Shown here: positions 1 through 11,440 of the stretch, piece by piece
Layout: each line of letters opens with the position of its first letter
How positions within the stretch are numbered: position 1 is the stretch's first letter
Assembly: GCA_023238725.1 (NCBI GenBank)
Contig: CM041538.1
Span: 11,902,880-11,966,879, forward strand
Source: Scortum barcoo
Taxonomy: Eukaryota; Chordata; Actinopteri; Centrarchiformes; Terapontidae
DNA: 64,000 nt
Reading direction: 5' to 3'
Notes under the pieces: model-generated
Database searches by the model: none
What the model was told of the DNA's origin: nothing
The model's input: only the letters and a program-made list of their open reading frames with translations
Translations under genes and position numbers: made by a program

Positions 1-378
1 CAGCCTTATTCCAAAATGGATTAAATTCATTTTCTTCCTCAAAATTCTACACACAACACCACATAATGACAACGTGATTTTTTTTTTCTGAGATTTTTGC
101 AAATTGTATTAAAAATAAAAAAAACTAAGAAATCACATGTACATAAGTATTCACAGCCTTTGCCATGAATCTCAAAATTGAGCTCAGGTGCATCCTGTTT
201 CCACTGATCATCCTTGAGATGTTTCTACAGCTTAATTGGAGTCCACCTGTCATAAATTCAGTTGATTGGACTTGATTTGGAAAGGCACACACCTGTCTAT
301 ATAAGGTCCCACAGTTGTTAGTTGTTAGTTGTTAGTTTAGGTCCCAAAGTTGAGTGCATGTCAGAGCACAAACCAAGC

Positions 379-1245
379 ATGAAGTCAAAGGAAGTTGTCG
401 GTAGACCTCAGAGACAGGATTGTCTCGAGGCACAAATCTACAAAAAAAATTCCTGCTGCTTTGAAGGTCCCAATGAGCACAGTGGCCTCCATCATCCATA
501 AATGGAAGAAGTTCAGGAAACACCAGGACTCTTCCTAGAGCTGGCCGTGGCCGTCTAAACTAAGCGATCGATCGGGGGAAAAGGGCCTTAGGGAAGCGAC
601 TCCTGAGTAAAAGGCACATGGCAGCCCCGCCTGGAGTTTGCCAAAATGCACCTGAAGGACTCTCAGACCATGAGAAACAAAATTCTCTGGTCTGATGAGA
701 CAAAGATTGAACTCTTTGGCGTTAATGCCAGGCGTCCAAACAATTCCATGTTTGGAGGAAGAAACCAGGCACCGCTCATCACCAGGCCAAGACCATACCT
801 TTAGTGAAGCATGGTGGTGGCAGCATCATGCTGTGGGGATGTTTTTCAGCGGCAGGAACTGGGAGACTAGTCAGGATAGAGGGAAAGATGAATGCATCAA
901 TGTACAGAGACATCCTGGATGAAAACCTGCTCCAAGAGCACTCTTGACCTCAGACTGGGGCGACTTTCAGCAGGACAATGACCCTAAGGACACAGCCAAG
1001 ATAACAAAGGAGTAGCTTCAGGACAACTCTGTGAATTTCCTTGAGTGGCCCAGCCAGAGCCCAGACTTGAATCTGATTGAACATCTCTGGAGAGATCTGA
1101 AAATGGCTGTGCACCGACGCTTCCCATCCAACCTGATGGAGCTTGAGAGGTGCTGCAAAGAGGCCAAAAGATAGGTGTGCCAAGCTTGTGGCATCATATT
1201 CAAAAAGAGGTGCATCAACAAAGTACTGAGCAGTGCACACGGGTG
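379..1245 (+). pseudogene. Tc1-like transposase pseudogene
   Basis: This is a broken copy of a DDE transposase that would cut and paste the surrounding element. An ATG at 379 starts the N-terminal paired-type DNA-binding region, which soon runs into stops. Near 590-600 the sequence jumps from the end of that region to the part before the catalytic domain, so a block between them appears deleted. The catalytic pieces are readable: WSDETKIELFG (about 690-722, first Asp), GGGSIMLWGCF (about 813-845), FQQDNDP (from 965, second Asp) and WPSQSPDLN (from 1045, third acidic site region). These lie in more than one frame. The last frame is interrupted by TAG codons near 1013 and 1172 and ends at TGA 1243. 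Family identity is clear; the copy is dead. Confidence 0.92.
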
Positions 1246-1278
1246 ATTTCGTATTATTTTTTAATAAATTTGCAAAAA

Positions 1279-1417
1279 TCTAAAAATTCACTTTGTCATT
1301 ATGTGGTGTGAATTTTGGTAGAATTTTGAGGAAGAAAATGAATTAATCCATTTTGGAATAAGGCTGTAACATGACAAAATGTGGAAAAAGTGAAGCGAAT
1401 ACCTTCTGGATGCACTG
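1279..1417. repeat. Right terminal inverted repeat of the Tc1 element
   Basis: Bases 1279-1366 are the near-perfect reverse complement of bases 1 to about 80. The part from 1367 to 1417 has its partner outside the window. The repeat ends in CTG next to the TA target at 1418-1419. Confidence 0.88.
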
Positions 1418-1419
1418 TA

Positions 1420-4400
1420 AATTGGGCCATTTTTTCTGTAACTTGACAAGTACTTTTTGGCCCCAACAGAAACGACGCTGTGAGCTCAAGGCTTCAAACA
1501 ACAGCATAAATACAATAATACAGTGTTTCACTGATCAAAGCAGAATTATTTTTAGTGGACCACATCAAAAGGGACTAAGTAATATTGATGATGTGTGCCT
1601 TTCAAAGGAGTTAAAGGAGTTGAATTTTCCATGCACAGCTTTCAATCATAGTCAGCTCTTCACTGAATGTAACTCATATTTCATCACGTGACCTACGGGA
1701 GGGACTTCCTTATCATGTTGAGTGACATCAAATGTTTGTGGGTGATTGAGGTGTGACATCTTACCATTTGATCTTATTTACATCTGATGTTTTCTGCTTA
1801 TGGTTTCCTTTCGAGGCTGTCCCTCCAAGAAAAATGACATAATCAATAATTTCAGCAAGTGCCCCAATACTGCACAAGTTATGTTAAAGTGACATAGCTG
1901 CATTAAATATCACAGGAGCAGAGGAGGCAATCAGGTGAAGTTATTATAGGGTGACATAGTACACATAAGTACATTTAGATGAAGGAATAGGATTTTTTTT
2001 TTTTAAGTTTCAGTTTCAACATTATGTTTTTAAGCCATGACAATGATCTCCCATTAACCTTAATCGCTTGGTTATACACTTGGTTGGTTAAAACAACTCA
2101 CATAACTTTAATAGAGTATGTAGTATTTAAAACCAAGCCATAAATCATAACCAAACTTTATCCATAATAACAATAAATCATGAAACTGACTTTTTTTCTT
2201 ACGGTTTCATAAAAGACTTGGGCACACACACACCCTAGAGAACATGAACAATTTGGAGGACTTGTTGCTCGTCTAGGCTCGTACCCTCTTTACCATTTTG
2301 CCATTTTACTTTTGGAGTGTTCTCCCTTAGCTGTTGCCAGCAATGTCAGCCTGTCTTGTCTTTCGGGTATACAAGCAGAGACCTCAGGGCGCTGAATGGT
2401 TTGTGATAGATTTTGATTCCTTGTGCCTTGAAGACTGCTGGGCCAGATGTTTCAACCCACTTGGATGCATCTCGCAAGCTTTGTCTGTTTTTGTCTTAAG
2501 TTGTCAGGCCTGTGTTTCACCATTCTCCAACAGAGCATAGAAAAGCAAATATTGAGAGATTAAAAAAGTCACAAATATGCTAAATAAAAGCAAGTACGAA
2601 GATGGTAAACTGTACAAACTATACAAATACTTTTATTCCCATAAGGTTCATTGGGGTGTCAGAGTTTCATAGAGTATAAAACACAGGCAGATAATTATAG
2701 AAAATATTTAAAGAAACAATTAAGCCAATTGGATTAATTTAATTAAAGAGGGTGTAGAGCCCCCTCTGGACAGCATTTGTCTTACAAAGGGAATCTGGTG
2801 GTGATTTGTTGCTTCATCCCATCTGCAAAAAACAAGTAAATCATTCCTTCCCTATCTTAAGTGAACTTATTTTTTAACTTTATTATGAGTTAACACAGCA
2901 GAAACAACATCTGGTGTTTCACACAATTAGACTAGCAACTAGCACACCCAGCATCTGGATTAGGGCTATATATCCAGCAGAGATTAGCATCACTATTTAC
3001 ACTTGATTAGATAATTGATGATCCCTGTGGGTAAATTAGATATGCTGGTATTATAAAAGTAAGAAGATTCAGCAGTGGAAAACACAAACATTAAGCACAT
3101 AAGCTCAAACTTGATCTAAATGAATCTGTGATAGAAATGGTTCATTTAAGCACAGCACTGTGGCAAGAAAAGAGTGGTAATAAAAGTGAGGGGTGCTGTG
3201 TCTGCAAGTTCAAATAAAGAGAAAGAGCCACTTACTGTGTGGACTGTGTCACTGGTTTGCAACTCACATTATCATATCACCGTAAATAAGATAAAATGGG
3301 TCAATATAACTGATTTAATCTGTTAATACTAATGCAGTCAGTGAGGAAATTAGGACTAATATCATCTCCCTCACCATTCTCTAAGTGTATGCTAGAGTTA
3401 GGTCTTCACTACAACTGGGACTCTGTGCTGCTCTTCTGTTTGGGGCTGTTTAATCCATTATAGTCATTATACCCACCTTCACCTACAGACCCTTCAAAGG
3501 AATGCTCTGTATCAAAATGTAATATAAGGGTCCTTCACATACATCATGGCTTCAGTATCGATCTCATTTAGTTTATCTAAATAAAAGGGCTTTTCTTCGA
3601 TTTTCTTCGCGTGCAAAATTATGAGGTGCATGCAAGAATGAGGTGCATAAATACCCATAAAAAAACTTGCATCATTCTTAAACAACAAATGGGGATGCTG
3701 TAAAGGGGGGGGAGCTATGATCATTCCTGTCCCAAAAGAGGCTCTAAATACATGAACACAGATCAATAATTATAAATTATTTAGGCCACCTATATTTTAG
3801 GGACTTACGGATGATTAATCGGAAAAAATAATGCCGTGTGTGTATGTCCATTCCTTTCTGCTAAAACCATCCCAGTAGCCTAGTATAGTACACTGATTTA
3901 GTCCTACCTCACTAAGCTCAGAGGAACAATGAGAAGTAGTGAAAGTCTGTCTCGGTCGTTATGTGGAGCTAAACCAGGAGTTCTAGAAAAGGAAAGACAG
4001 GTAGACAAGGGTTGAAGGGGAGAACTAAGAGTGACAATTTATTATTCATTTTTTCTCCAAGAAAGGCAACTATCCATGTATCCATAAAGTGCTACAGTCA
4101 TGTTAGGATTTTATCATTAATTGGCCGACCAAACTCTTGGCTGAAGGAGATGAAGGTCAGCAGTATGGTGAGACTAATTCATGGATCCATGAGGGAAACT
4201 GCCCATCCTTGAGGTAAACCTTCCTTTACCTCTCCTGCACACAGATCATTCAAAATAAATGATTAAATCAAACTAATTTTTTATCACAAAATAATAACAA
4301 TAACATATTTAAAATAGGACATTTGACCCCAGTGAGATTCACGTCTGTCAATACATTTTTAATATTGTGATATTGAAGGAAAATATGACAGTTCTGTTTT

Positions 4401-6086
4401 GTTGAAAGTTGAAAGATGTTTTCATGGAGGGTGTGGGGTGTTTTTTTTTTAACTTCATATTAAAATCAAACATAGACACTATGCTATAAACTATACTCCA
4501 TCTCACTGCAGATTTGATTTTTACACTAGGTACACTGCTATGATACTGCATCTGTTGCTGGTTATAGTAACAGTGACACATCTTTAGTCTATACATCACT
4601 GCCAAGTGCCAGTAGACTACGTATGAGGTAACTAACATCAGACTACAGCCTGCAGAAATAAATTTATTATTAATGTTTTAGATCATCAAATTGTTTTTTC
4701 ACATGTGGTTTGTTACAGCAATGCAGCGAAAATGGGTGATCTGTGGGGGCTCAATATATTTCTTTCATGGGGTACAAAATCTCTGGTGGGACTCCTGATA
4801 ACAAATGCCAGACGATCCCCAAGCTTTTCCCTCATGAAGAGCTAACCTGCCTCCTGAGCAGGGAGGGGTTTTGTCAGTACGGCTGAACTCGCACTGACCT
4901 GACTCCTTCAGGTGAGCTGTTTGACTTTGCCAGCTGCCAGATCATTCCCTGTGGGCCCCAATAAATATTCTGAGGCGTTTCATGTTGCCTGGTGGGAAAG
5001 CAGCCTTTCTTCCCGCTGACTCCGGGCTTTGTAGTTAACCCCAACAGCCTGCAGAGGTACAAAAAAGAAACGTGACTCATACATTGTAGCCTCTTTTCTC
5101 CCCTTTCAATCAATTCTTCATACAGTGGTGTCATTATTTTATGGGTTTATCACGGCACCTGCACAGTTCGTACCGACTGTGGTCTGGCACCGGTGCTCTT
5201 TGGTTTTCCATTTGAGTTTGAAACGAAATGAAAAGTGTGGTCTGTTAGTGTAGGAGAACAGCATGCAGAGAGCAGCATGTAACCCTGCCAACACCTTCTA
5301 TAAATGAATCAGTACCAAATTGTGTTTGGATGCCAAAGTGGCATGCTTCTATTATACCAAAGCAAAATGCAGCAAATCGAAACTGGCAACTTTAGTGAAT
5401 AACGGAGAGAGATGCATCTCAAAGGGATACCTTGACATTTTGATGGTTGTTTTCTTCTGAACAAATACACAATTGTCAAATGTGCCACGCTATTAATCCC
5501 TATCAAAGGGCATGAAAAGTTTATGTTATTTTGATTTAACAGTTCTATCCATCAGTTGAGGATGTAGGTGTCACTTTTTCATGTGGATAATCAAATTCGT
5601 TATTGAAACCGAGCACAGAAAGGTTATCCCAGACTGTGAGCGTCTGCTGAAATATTACAAACAGCCCTTTTAAACTGTTCTCAGCTTTCTTAGGATGTAA
5701 AACATTTCACTTACTGTAGGTAAGAAAAAAAAAAATCAGTAATTCAGACTTTAACTGGCTTCTTTACACAACACAATTTATTTTGGTGACAATAATCCAC
5801 AATAATGTAAAGCGAGTCGAGACAGGAGGTTTCGGTGTCTCACTGTCAAATGCACCACTCTTACATCTACTGACAAGTGGGATTAGAGAGAAAAGAGCAA
5901 TAGTAACAGGAAAGGGTTCAGTGTCTTGCTTAAGGACAGCATGTATAGATATTATATTGTATATATACGCTGTATGCTGTCATAGAGTTGCCTGCGCCAT
6001 CTCTCTTCGCCCTGTTCCTCCTCTTCATATTTTACAAAGCCAGTTGTGTCACACCTGTTGACTAGATGCCTTCAGCAAGTCTCCCG
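1420..6086. other. Gene-free AT-rich DNA
   Basis: No gene or recognisable repeat is seen. The frames present are short, overlap on both strands and show no domain. There are short A and T runs (for example near 1990 and 4440) and a brief CA run near 2224. No splice-flanked open segment stood out. Confidence 0.6.
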
Positions 6087-6611
6087 GCGCCTATGTAGAT
6101 GATCTGACTGTCTTTTAGATCAGCCACTTGGCTCCTCAGCAGCCTTCATTTCCTTATTAGTTCCTCTGTGTGTGTAGGGGGTAGTGTACTATGCTGTTTC
6201 TGTAGTCTTAAAAGTCGTACCTGTTGCCTTCTTTCTGTGAGAGTCCAGCCTGTCCGCCATTTCTCAAGGGTGTGTTTTTCTAGTTGGAGTTTTTTGAGTC
6301 TGCTTTTGATTGTAATGTGCTGATGGTTACCAGGTGATAACATGATACTCACTGTTGCAGCTCTCTTTCGGCCTAGAAAGGATTTCCCCTAAGCAGTGTG
6401 TCTTTGGTGATGCGAAGTAGTCAGCTGCACTAGAGGTCACTTTTAATAGAATACTTGGTGGTAAACGCTTCATAGAGTGTGGTCTTTCTGAGCCAGTTCT
6501 AACATGGTCCAAAAATAGGCTGATTCTTCGGAAAACCCCCTTTAGAAGGCTACGTTCTCTCTCAAAAGTGTAACACATAATTTGGAGATTAGCCTTTATA
6601 TGTGAATCCAA
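6087..6611 (-). other. Unidentified coding-like patch, possibly a decayed exon or pseudogene
   Basis: Two adjacent minus-strand frames read more like protein than their surroundings. The first, 6611 down to 6327, is rich in Arg, Ser and Lys and has no ATG at its head. The second, 6352 down to 6146, includes a charged stretch with leucine spacing (RLKKLQLEKHTLEKW, then RLLRLQKQHS) that could form a coiled coil. The two overlap around 6340 and would join only through a frameshift. A donor-like GTGAGT lies at about 6351 on this strand. I do not recognise a family. It may be a retropseudogene or repeat fragment, or chance. Confidence 0.25.
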
Positions 6612-7814
6612 CAGAAAATAGGATTCATTTGTGTGTTTCTAAAGTAGTTGATTCATTCCTCGTGATCCATGGAAACACGTCATAATACACATTATCCCTT
6701 GATAGAAGACTGACTTTTTAGCATTGTGAAAGTTTTTATTTGTTTCAAGGGTAAAGCACTTCTCTAAGAGTGTTTTCTTTTTGTTTGCTCTTGTAAAATA
6801 CTTTTTTTGCAGAGCTCTGTGATTAAAGGGAATACTGTATAAATTGTGCAGGCTGGAGTGAGTCAAAAGTTTCCCAGATAAAGTAAATACAGAGCACTCA
6901 TGTACATCCTGCAGTCATTCAAACATCAGTAACTTCAGGTCTGGACTGTAGTACACATAGTTTGCCCATGCATCCATACTCAGTGATGGTGTGGGCTTCC
7001 ATTAATCAACACTATTACATATTTTAATCACAGCCATGCGATGTTATGAATTAATAAACTAAAGTCTGCTTGAGAGCTTAAGTTGCTGCAGATTCTACCT
7101 AAAGGAAACACTGGCTGTGAGCAGTGACTAATAATTACAAGAGCATGAATGTGAGTTTATCGGATAACAAAGACTGTTTTCACTGGCTGGTTTGAATGGC
7201 ATGGGTGATTTGGTTGAATGTGACTGTCAAGTACAGGAGTCAGCTGATACTGATCATATGATTGAATAACTTCATTCCTCTCTTAGAAGTGAACATTCAT
7301 TTCAAGATGCCTACAAATTGGCCTTGGTCGCTCTTTCTTTGTGCACTCTGCCGCTCTCTCCCTTACCTTCCTCTCTTATGCGCCTCATAATTTTTCTGTT
7401 TCTTTTATTTGTGTTATGTCGAAGTTCTTTCTTTGATCTCTTTTAGTTTCTTAACTTTTCTGTCCTCTAGTTCTACCTTACAGTCCTTTTTGCATCTAAG
7501 TTTTGCTGCTTTTATTCTGTAAGAAGTGTCAGTTTAATCCACATATTTTTCAGTCTTTCAACATATTTGAGCCCTTCACTTGCCAGGATTCCCACTGCTA
7601 CTGCAGGTATAGCATGTGACTATTTCTTTATATAATGAGAGTGGGAGCTAACTGTGAAGATTTTTCTTTCTTTTTTTCAGAAAATATTTTTTCTATCTGC
7701 TGTGTTTGCCAGAAGCTGGTGTTGACCAAGTCAACCTAATGCTCTCTAATTCCCTCAACTCTTCATCAGTTCCTCTCCCTTTTTCTATTGCTTGCATGTG
7801 CTTGTGCTTGCACT
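6612..7814. other. Gene-free DNA
   Basis: No gene is recognised. A pyrimidine tract ending in CAG at about 7662-7680 resembles a splice acceptor on the plus strand, but no open exon with a good donor follows, so it is not called. Confidence 0.55.
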
Positions 7815-7839
7815 CACACACACACACACACACACACAC
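7815..7839 (+). repeat. (CA)n microsatellite
   Basis: An uninterrupted CA run of about 12 units. A looser CA-rich stretch follows at about 7970-7990. Confidence 0.97.
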
Positions 7840-9714
7840 TTTTCTGAAACCCCACACCTGGCCCCTGCGTCTGCCTCGTTACTGCCTCCTCAATAATTCA
7901 CTGCTCCCAAGACTTTGGAAGCATTTTTTATTCATGCACTGGAGGAATGTTCAACTCTTGATATCAGTGCACACACACGCAAACACACACAAACCACAGA
8001 TAACTGATCTTGCATTTAAAGAGCATCAACTTTTTTCCCCGGTTATGTCAGCAGTTTGCCACATCTACTGTTTTGTTTGACAAATCAATTGATGAGTAAA
8101 TATGCTGCTGGCTCTGCCTTTTCTTCACCCACTGTATATTGTCAGTCATTTAATATCAAGAAGCACAACGTGAAATTCAGCTGCACTTAAAACTCAATAA
8201 AGTTGCTTAATACAAAAAGTTGTCAGGTTGCATGTGAGTCGTCAGCGTCAGGCGTCACAAGAAGTCACCAGAATCACATGAATGAAGATGTACATTGGTG
8301 TTATTTTAAAGGCCTCATTAGTTGCTCACACTCTATCCATGTATGGAATGACTGCATTGCATTTACATACAGATTTTCTTAGTCTGTCTGGTGTCTTTAA
8401 ACCTTTTTTTTTAACATCTGAAAAAGGTTTTGTTTCAAATGTATGTGATCTTTCCTTTGGCCTCAATGCTGGTCAAAACATTGTCTGGCCAAAGATTTCT
8501 TATAACTTCTTGCTTGTGCTCTGTATGTTGAAATGATGCAAGATTTCTCCCTTGTAAGAGATGGTGAAATGGCTCCTAGAGTTTACAGCTCTTCTATTGT
8601 TTTACTGCAGTTTAGTGATAGGATTTGAAATTGGATTTCCATCCATGCATTGTTTTCAAGCTATTGTTTTTTAACTAATTATAACGTCCTCTTCACCATA
8701 AATAAGTTCAAATTTCACAGATAAGGTTCTGGGCGCTTTCATTGTGGCGCAGGTGTGATTTCATAATTTGGCCAGTTCACTGTGGATTTAATAAGATTGT
8801 GATGAAAGCTGAAATACTGATGTTATCTACTTGTTGTAATGCTCCTTTTATCGCAGTAGTCCATCAGACCAAGGCTGTATACAGCTGTGATTTCACTCAT
8901 GTGCCTGAGACTGTTTTCTTCTTAATTCTGCTAACACAACTGTGGTGGAAGAAATACCCCTTTTTGCCTAATTTGAATTCCCCTCAGAGGGAATATGTTG
9001 AACAAAGGATAACCTAAAGTGCTCCTTGAACAAGCTGAATCAAGTTTAAGTCGAATCAACCCCTGCTTGTGTTCTAGTGGGTTGCGGGAATCAATAAGCA
9101 AATACTGATTAGTGTGAGTGGACGACACGGAGGCCGACACAGGCACATCCACGCACTCACAGGTGCATTCATACACACTGAGGTCTGCACATTTGCACAC
9201 ATGACTGCACACTGATGCTATGCGTGTTGACGCACATGCAGAAAGATGGGCACTCCCTTGTGGTCTCATGATCAGGGACAGGTGAAGTTGCAGACACACA
9301 TTCTGGTGGCATTTTTGCAATTAAAGTGGGCCCCGTGGCTATCTTTCCGCTGACTGCACAAGCCAAATATCAGGGCACGGTGCAGTGCTGCTTTGCTCCC
9401 CTAGTGGAACTAATTAGATGTTCCCAAAGGACAGCCCTGTCATCACATTGTTCTGCCCACAATACAGCCTCAGTGGCCCTGCGAGGGAAGCAGTAGGCCA
9501 AAATAACCCAGCGAATAACTTAATTATACGAAGGGCCTCATTTCAAAAGTCTCTCCACTTTATCTACTTGCATCTAACATTCTATTGTCAGTGTCACACC
9601 TTCATAAGAAACAACTGAAGAATTGTTATTAAATTTTGTTTTATGCTTAATCTTCAATTTTAGTGTTAAGATGCTGATAACTGGTGATTTTTTCACCATA
9701 TGCCTTATAGGCAG
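7840..9714. other. Gene-free DNA with degenerate CA-rich patch
   Basis: No gene is recognised. Bases 9120-9240 are a decayed CA/CACG-rich tract. It produces the Cys- and Val-rich minus-strand frame at 8931-9320, which is therefore not taken as coding. Confidence 0.55.
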
Positions 9715-9990
9715 CAGAATCAGTTTTATTTGCCGGGTATGTGTGCACATGCAAGGAATTTTCCGTTGCGACTTACATATAAATTTGTTTAACAGATCTT
9801 AAACAAGGACAATAAGCTGGGTAAGGCAAACATAAACATTCAATTATTATGTTCAGATATAAATATATGCTAAAAGTATATACACACATGCTGTATGAAA
9901 GACAACAACAATAAAAAAAAAAGTAGACCAGCCAACAGTTGTTCAAAGCGTCAGCAGCAGAAATTCAGCAGAAAGTACCTCACTCTATTT
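9715..9990 (-). mobile_element. 3' tail of a non-LTR retrotransposon (probable)
   Basis: Read on the minus strand, the stretch ends in AATAAAACTGATTCTG at about 9715-9732. This is a poly(A)-signal-like end followed by a short tail, a typical way for fish CR1/L2/Rex-type LINE copies to end. The sequence just before it (TTCCTTGCATGTGCACACAT on the minus strand) is a motif I associate with a widespread fish repeat. No reverse-transcriptase sequence is present, so this would be a 5'-truncated copy. The family name and the upstream limit near 9990 are uncertain. Confidence 0.5.
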
Positions 9991-11029
9991 TCTCTGGGGA
10001 CTTTCTATCTCTGAAACATGATATTGAAGTATTCTATTCATGTTATGCTGTAAGCTTAATGGTTTCCTGTTTCTATACATGCTAATGAAACTCCTAAACA
10101 CCACGCTGTCATCACCGCATTTACAACTATTATGATGTTTTTTATCAGCAGGCCTCTCGAGCTGTTGAAGGTGAACAAAATCACAGTTATACTTCTACTA
10201 TTAATCGTATACTACACAATGCTATTAAAAGGCGTTTTTCCACTATTGCAAATAAATTGTATCTGTTGGCCGAATTATGAAGTGAAACTCCGAGGTGTTG
10301 TCTTGTAAATGTCATGGCATCAGTAGGTAGAAAAGCAGACCTTTGGGGCAGGTGCTTCATGGCATTAAGAGTTAGGCTTGCACACTTCCACTGACAATTA
10401 TTTCTTAGATTGCAGAGAGACTCGAACATGCCTTGAAGAAACAAATTCCCAAAGTACAAATTTCATGACAGACCCTGTGTTTAAAAACACACATGAAATG
10501 TAGTAAATGCTGCAGTTTGATCTAGGTAGGGCTGAACAACACAAAAGGAAGTGTTCCTGGTTCCCAGATTCAGTGCTGCAGTGTGGAGTTTGTCAGCAAA
10601 TTATGTATAAGCTCAACTATTCTGTGGATGCTAGGATATTGAGAACTGATAAATCATGATATGATAGAGGATGAACTCTTCATCAATTCCAGATGAACTC
10701 ATTAATTCACCATGAACTCTGTGATTATAAAGGTTTTATAAGCAGTTCATTATTTTAAGTGTTTCCCATTAGCCAAGTATAATTGGATGCTCTTCAACAA
10801 CATTCATGGAGTGACTCCTGTGTTGGCTGAAACAAAGAAGGATTGCAAAGTGAGAGTGCACACATTATTACCTATTATTTCCAGGGAGAATGTTATCTGT
10901 AGAGCTAGGAGAGGAATTTGTGCTCCTAAGTGTGGTATAGGCTCCAACCTATTGTTAGAGTCATTTACTCAATATATTTCCACAAAACAACCGTGTGCTT
11001 CAGTACCTCATTAACAATAGTGTGCAGTT
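9991..11029. other. Gene-free DNA
   Basis: Nothing recognisable. Reading frames are short and unremarkable. Confidence 0.5.
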
Positions 11030-11440
11030 TCGATGCTTTGGCTTGAAACAACAAAGAGCCGGTGAGATGAATGGGATGCTGAGAGACACTGGCCACATGT
11101 TCCAGCTGTGAGTGCAGCTGACGTTTTAATGAAAGTGAATGTGCCAGGCTGACCGTTCTTTAGAGCCACCACAAACCTTGGCCGGAGCAGGCAGCAACCA
11201 CAGGGGATCTGAGCATCCACAAATGAATCAGCGGGCTGAATGGAGAGGACATGCGGGCAATCACCTCAGCAGGCCTGTCATTCTGATCGCATATACATCA
11301 ACAGGGGTCCGGCTGGGATCAAACCGGCTTAGTAAGGGTCATTGCGGTGACAAACAGGAGCATTAAAGGGCAAATAATACCACCAAATGGCATACTAAGC
11401 ACTACTCAATGGCTAGAAAATAGCAATACTGGCCGGATTA
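11030..11440. other. Candidate conserved non-coding element
   Basis: This patch has more even base composition than its AT-rich flanks, lacks simple repeats and lacks long homopolymers. It has short overlapping frames on both strands (11011-11220 minus, 11139-11366 plus) that share no family features. This texture is typical of deeply conserved vertebrate enhancers, but conservation cannot be seen from one sequence, so this is inference. Confidence 0.25.

Larger units (their letters stand above)
1..1419 (+). mobile_element. Tc1/mariner-family DNA transposon, degenerate, left end cut by window
   Basis: The first roughly 80 bases match, as reverse complement, bases 1279-1366, so the element has long terminal inverted repeats. 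The right repeat runs on to about 1417 and is followed by TA at 1418-1419, the target dinucleotide of this superfamily. The outer 50 or so bases of the left repeat, matching 1367-1417, lie before the window. A TATA-like box sits near 297-303, upstream of a plus-strand transposase relic. A short tandem GTTGTTA run lies at about 315-338. The copy has an internal deletion and several stops and cannot make transposase. The layout matches the Tc1-like elements that are abundant in fish genomes; the exact subfamily was not determined. Confidence 0.93.

Noticed and set aside
7660..7712. Splice-acceptor-like pyrimidine tract with CAG
   Set aside because: No exon with a plausible donor follows.
7706..8080. 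124-codon plus-strand frame
   Set aside because: Runs through the CA microsatellite (His-Thr repeats) and two further CA-rich stretches; not gene-like.
8931..9320. 129-codon minus-strand frame rich in Cys, Val and Ser
   Set aside because: Produced by a decayed CA-rich repeat; no domain or conserved start.
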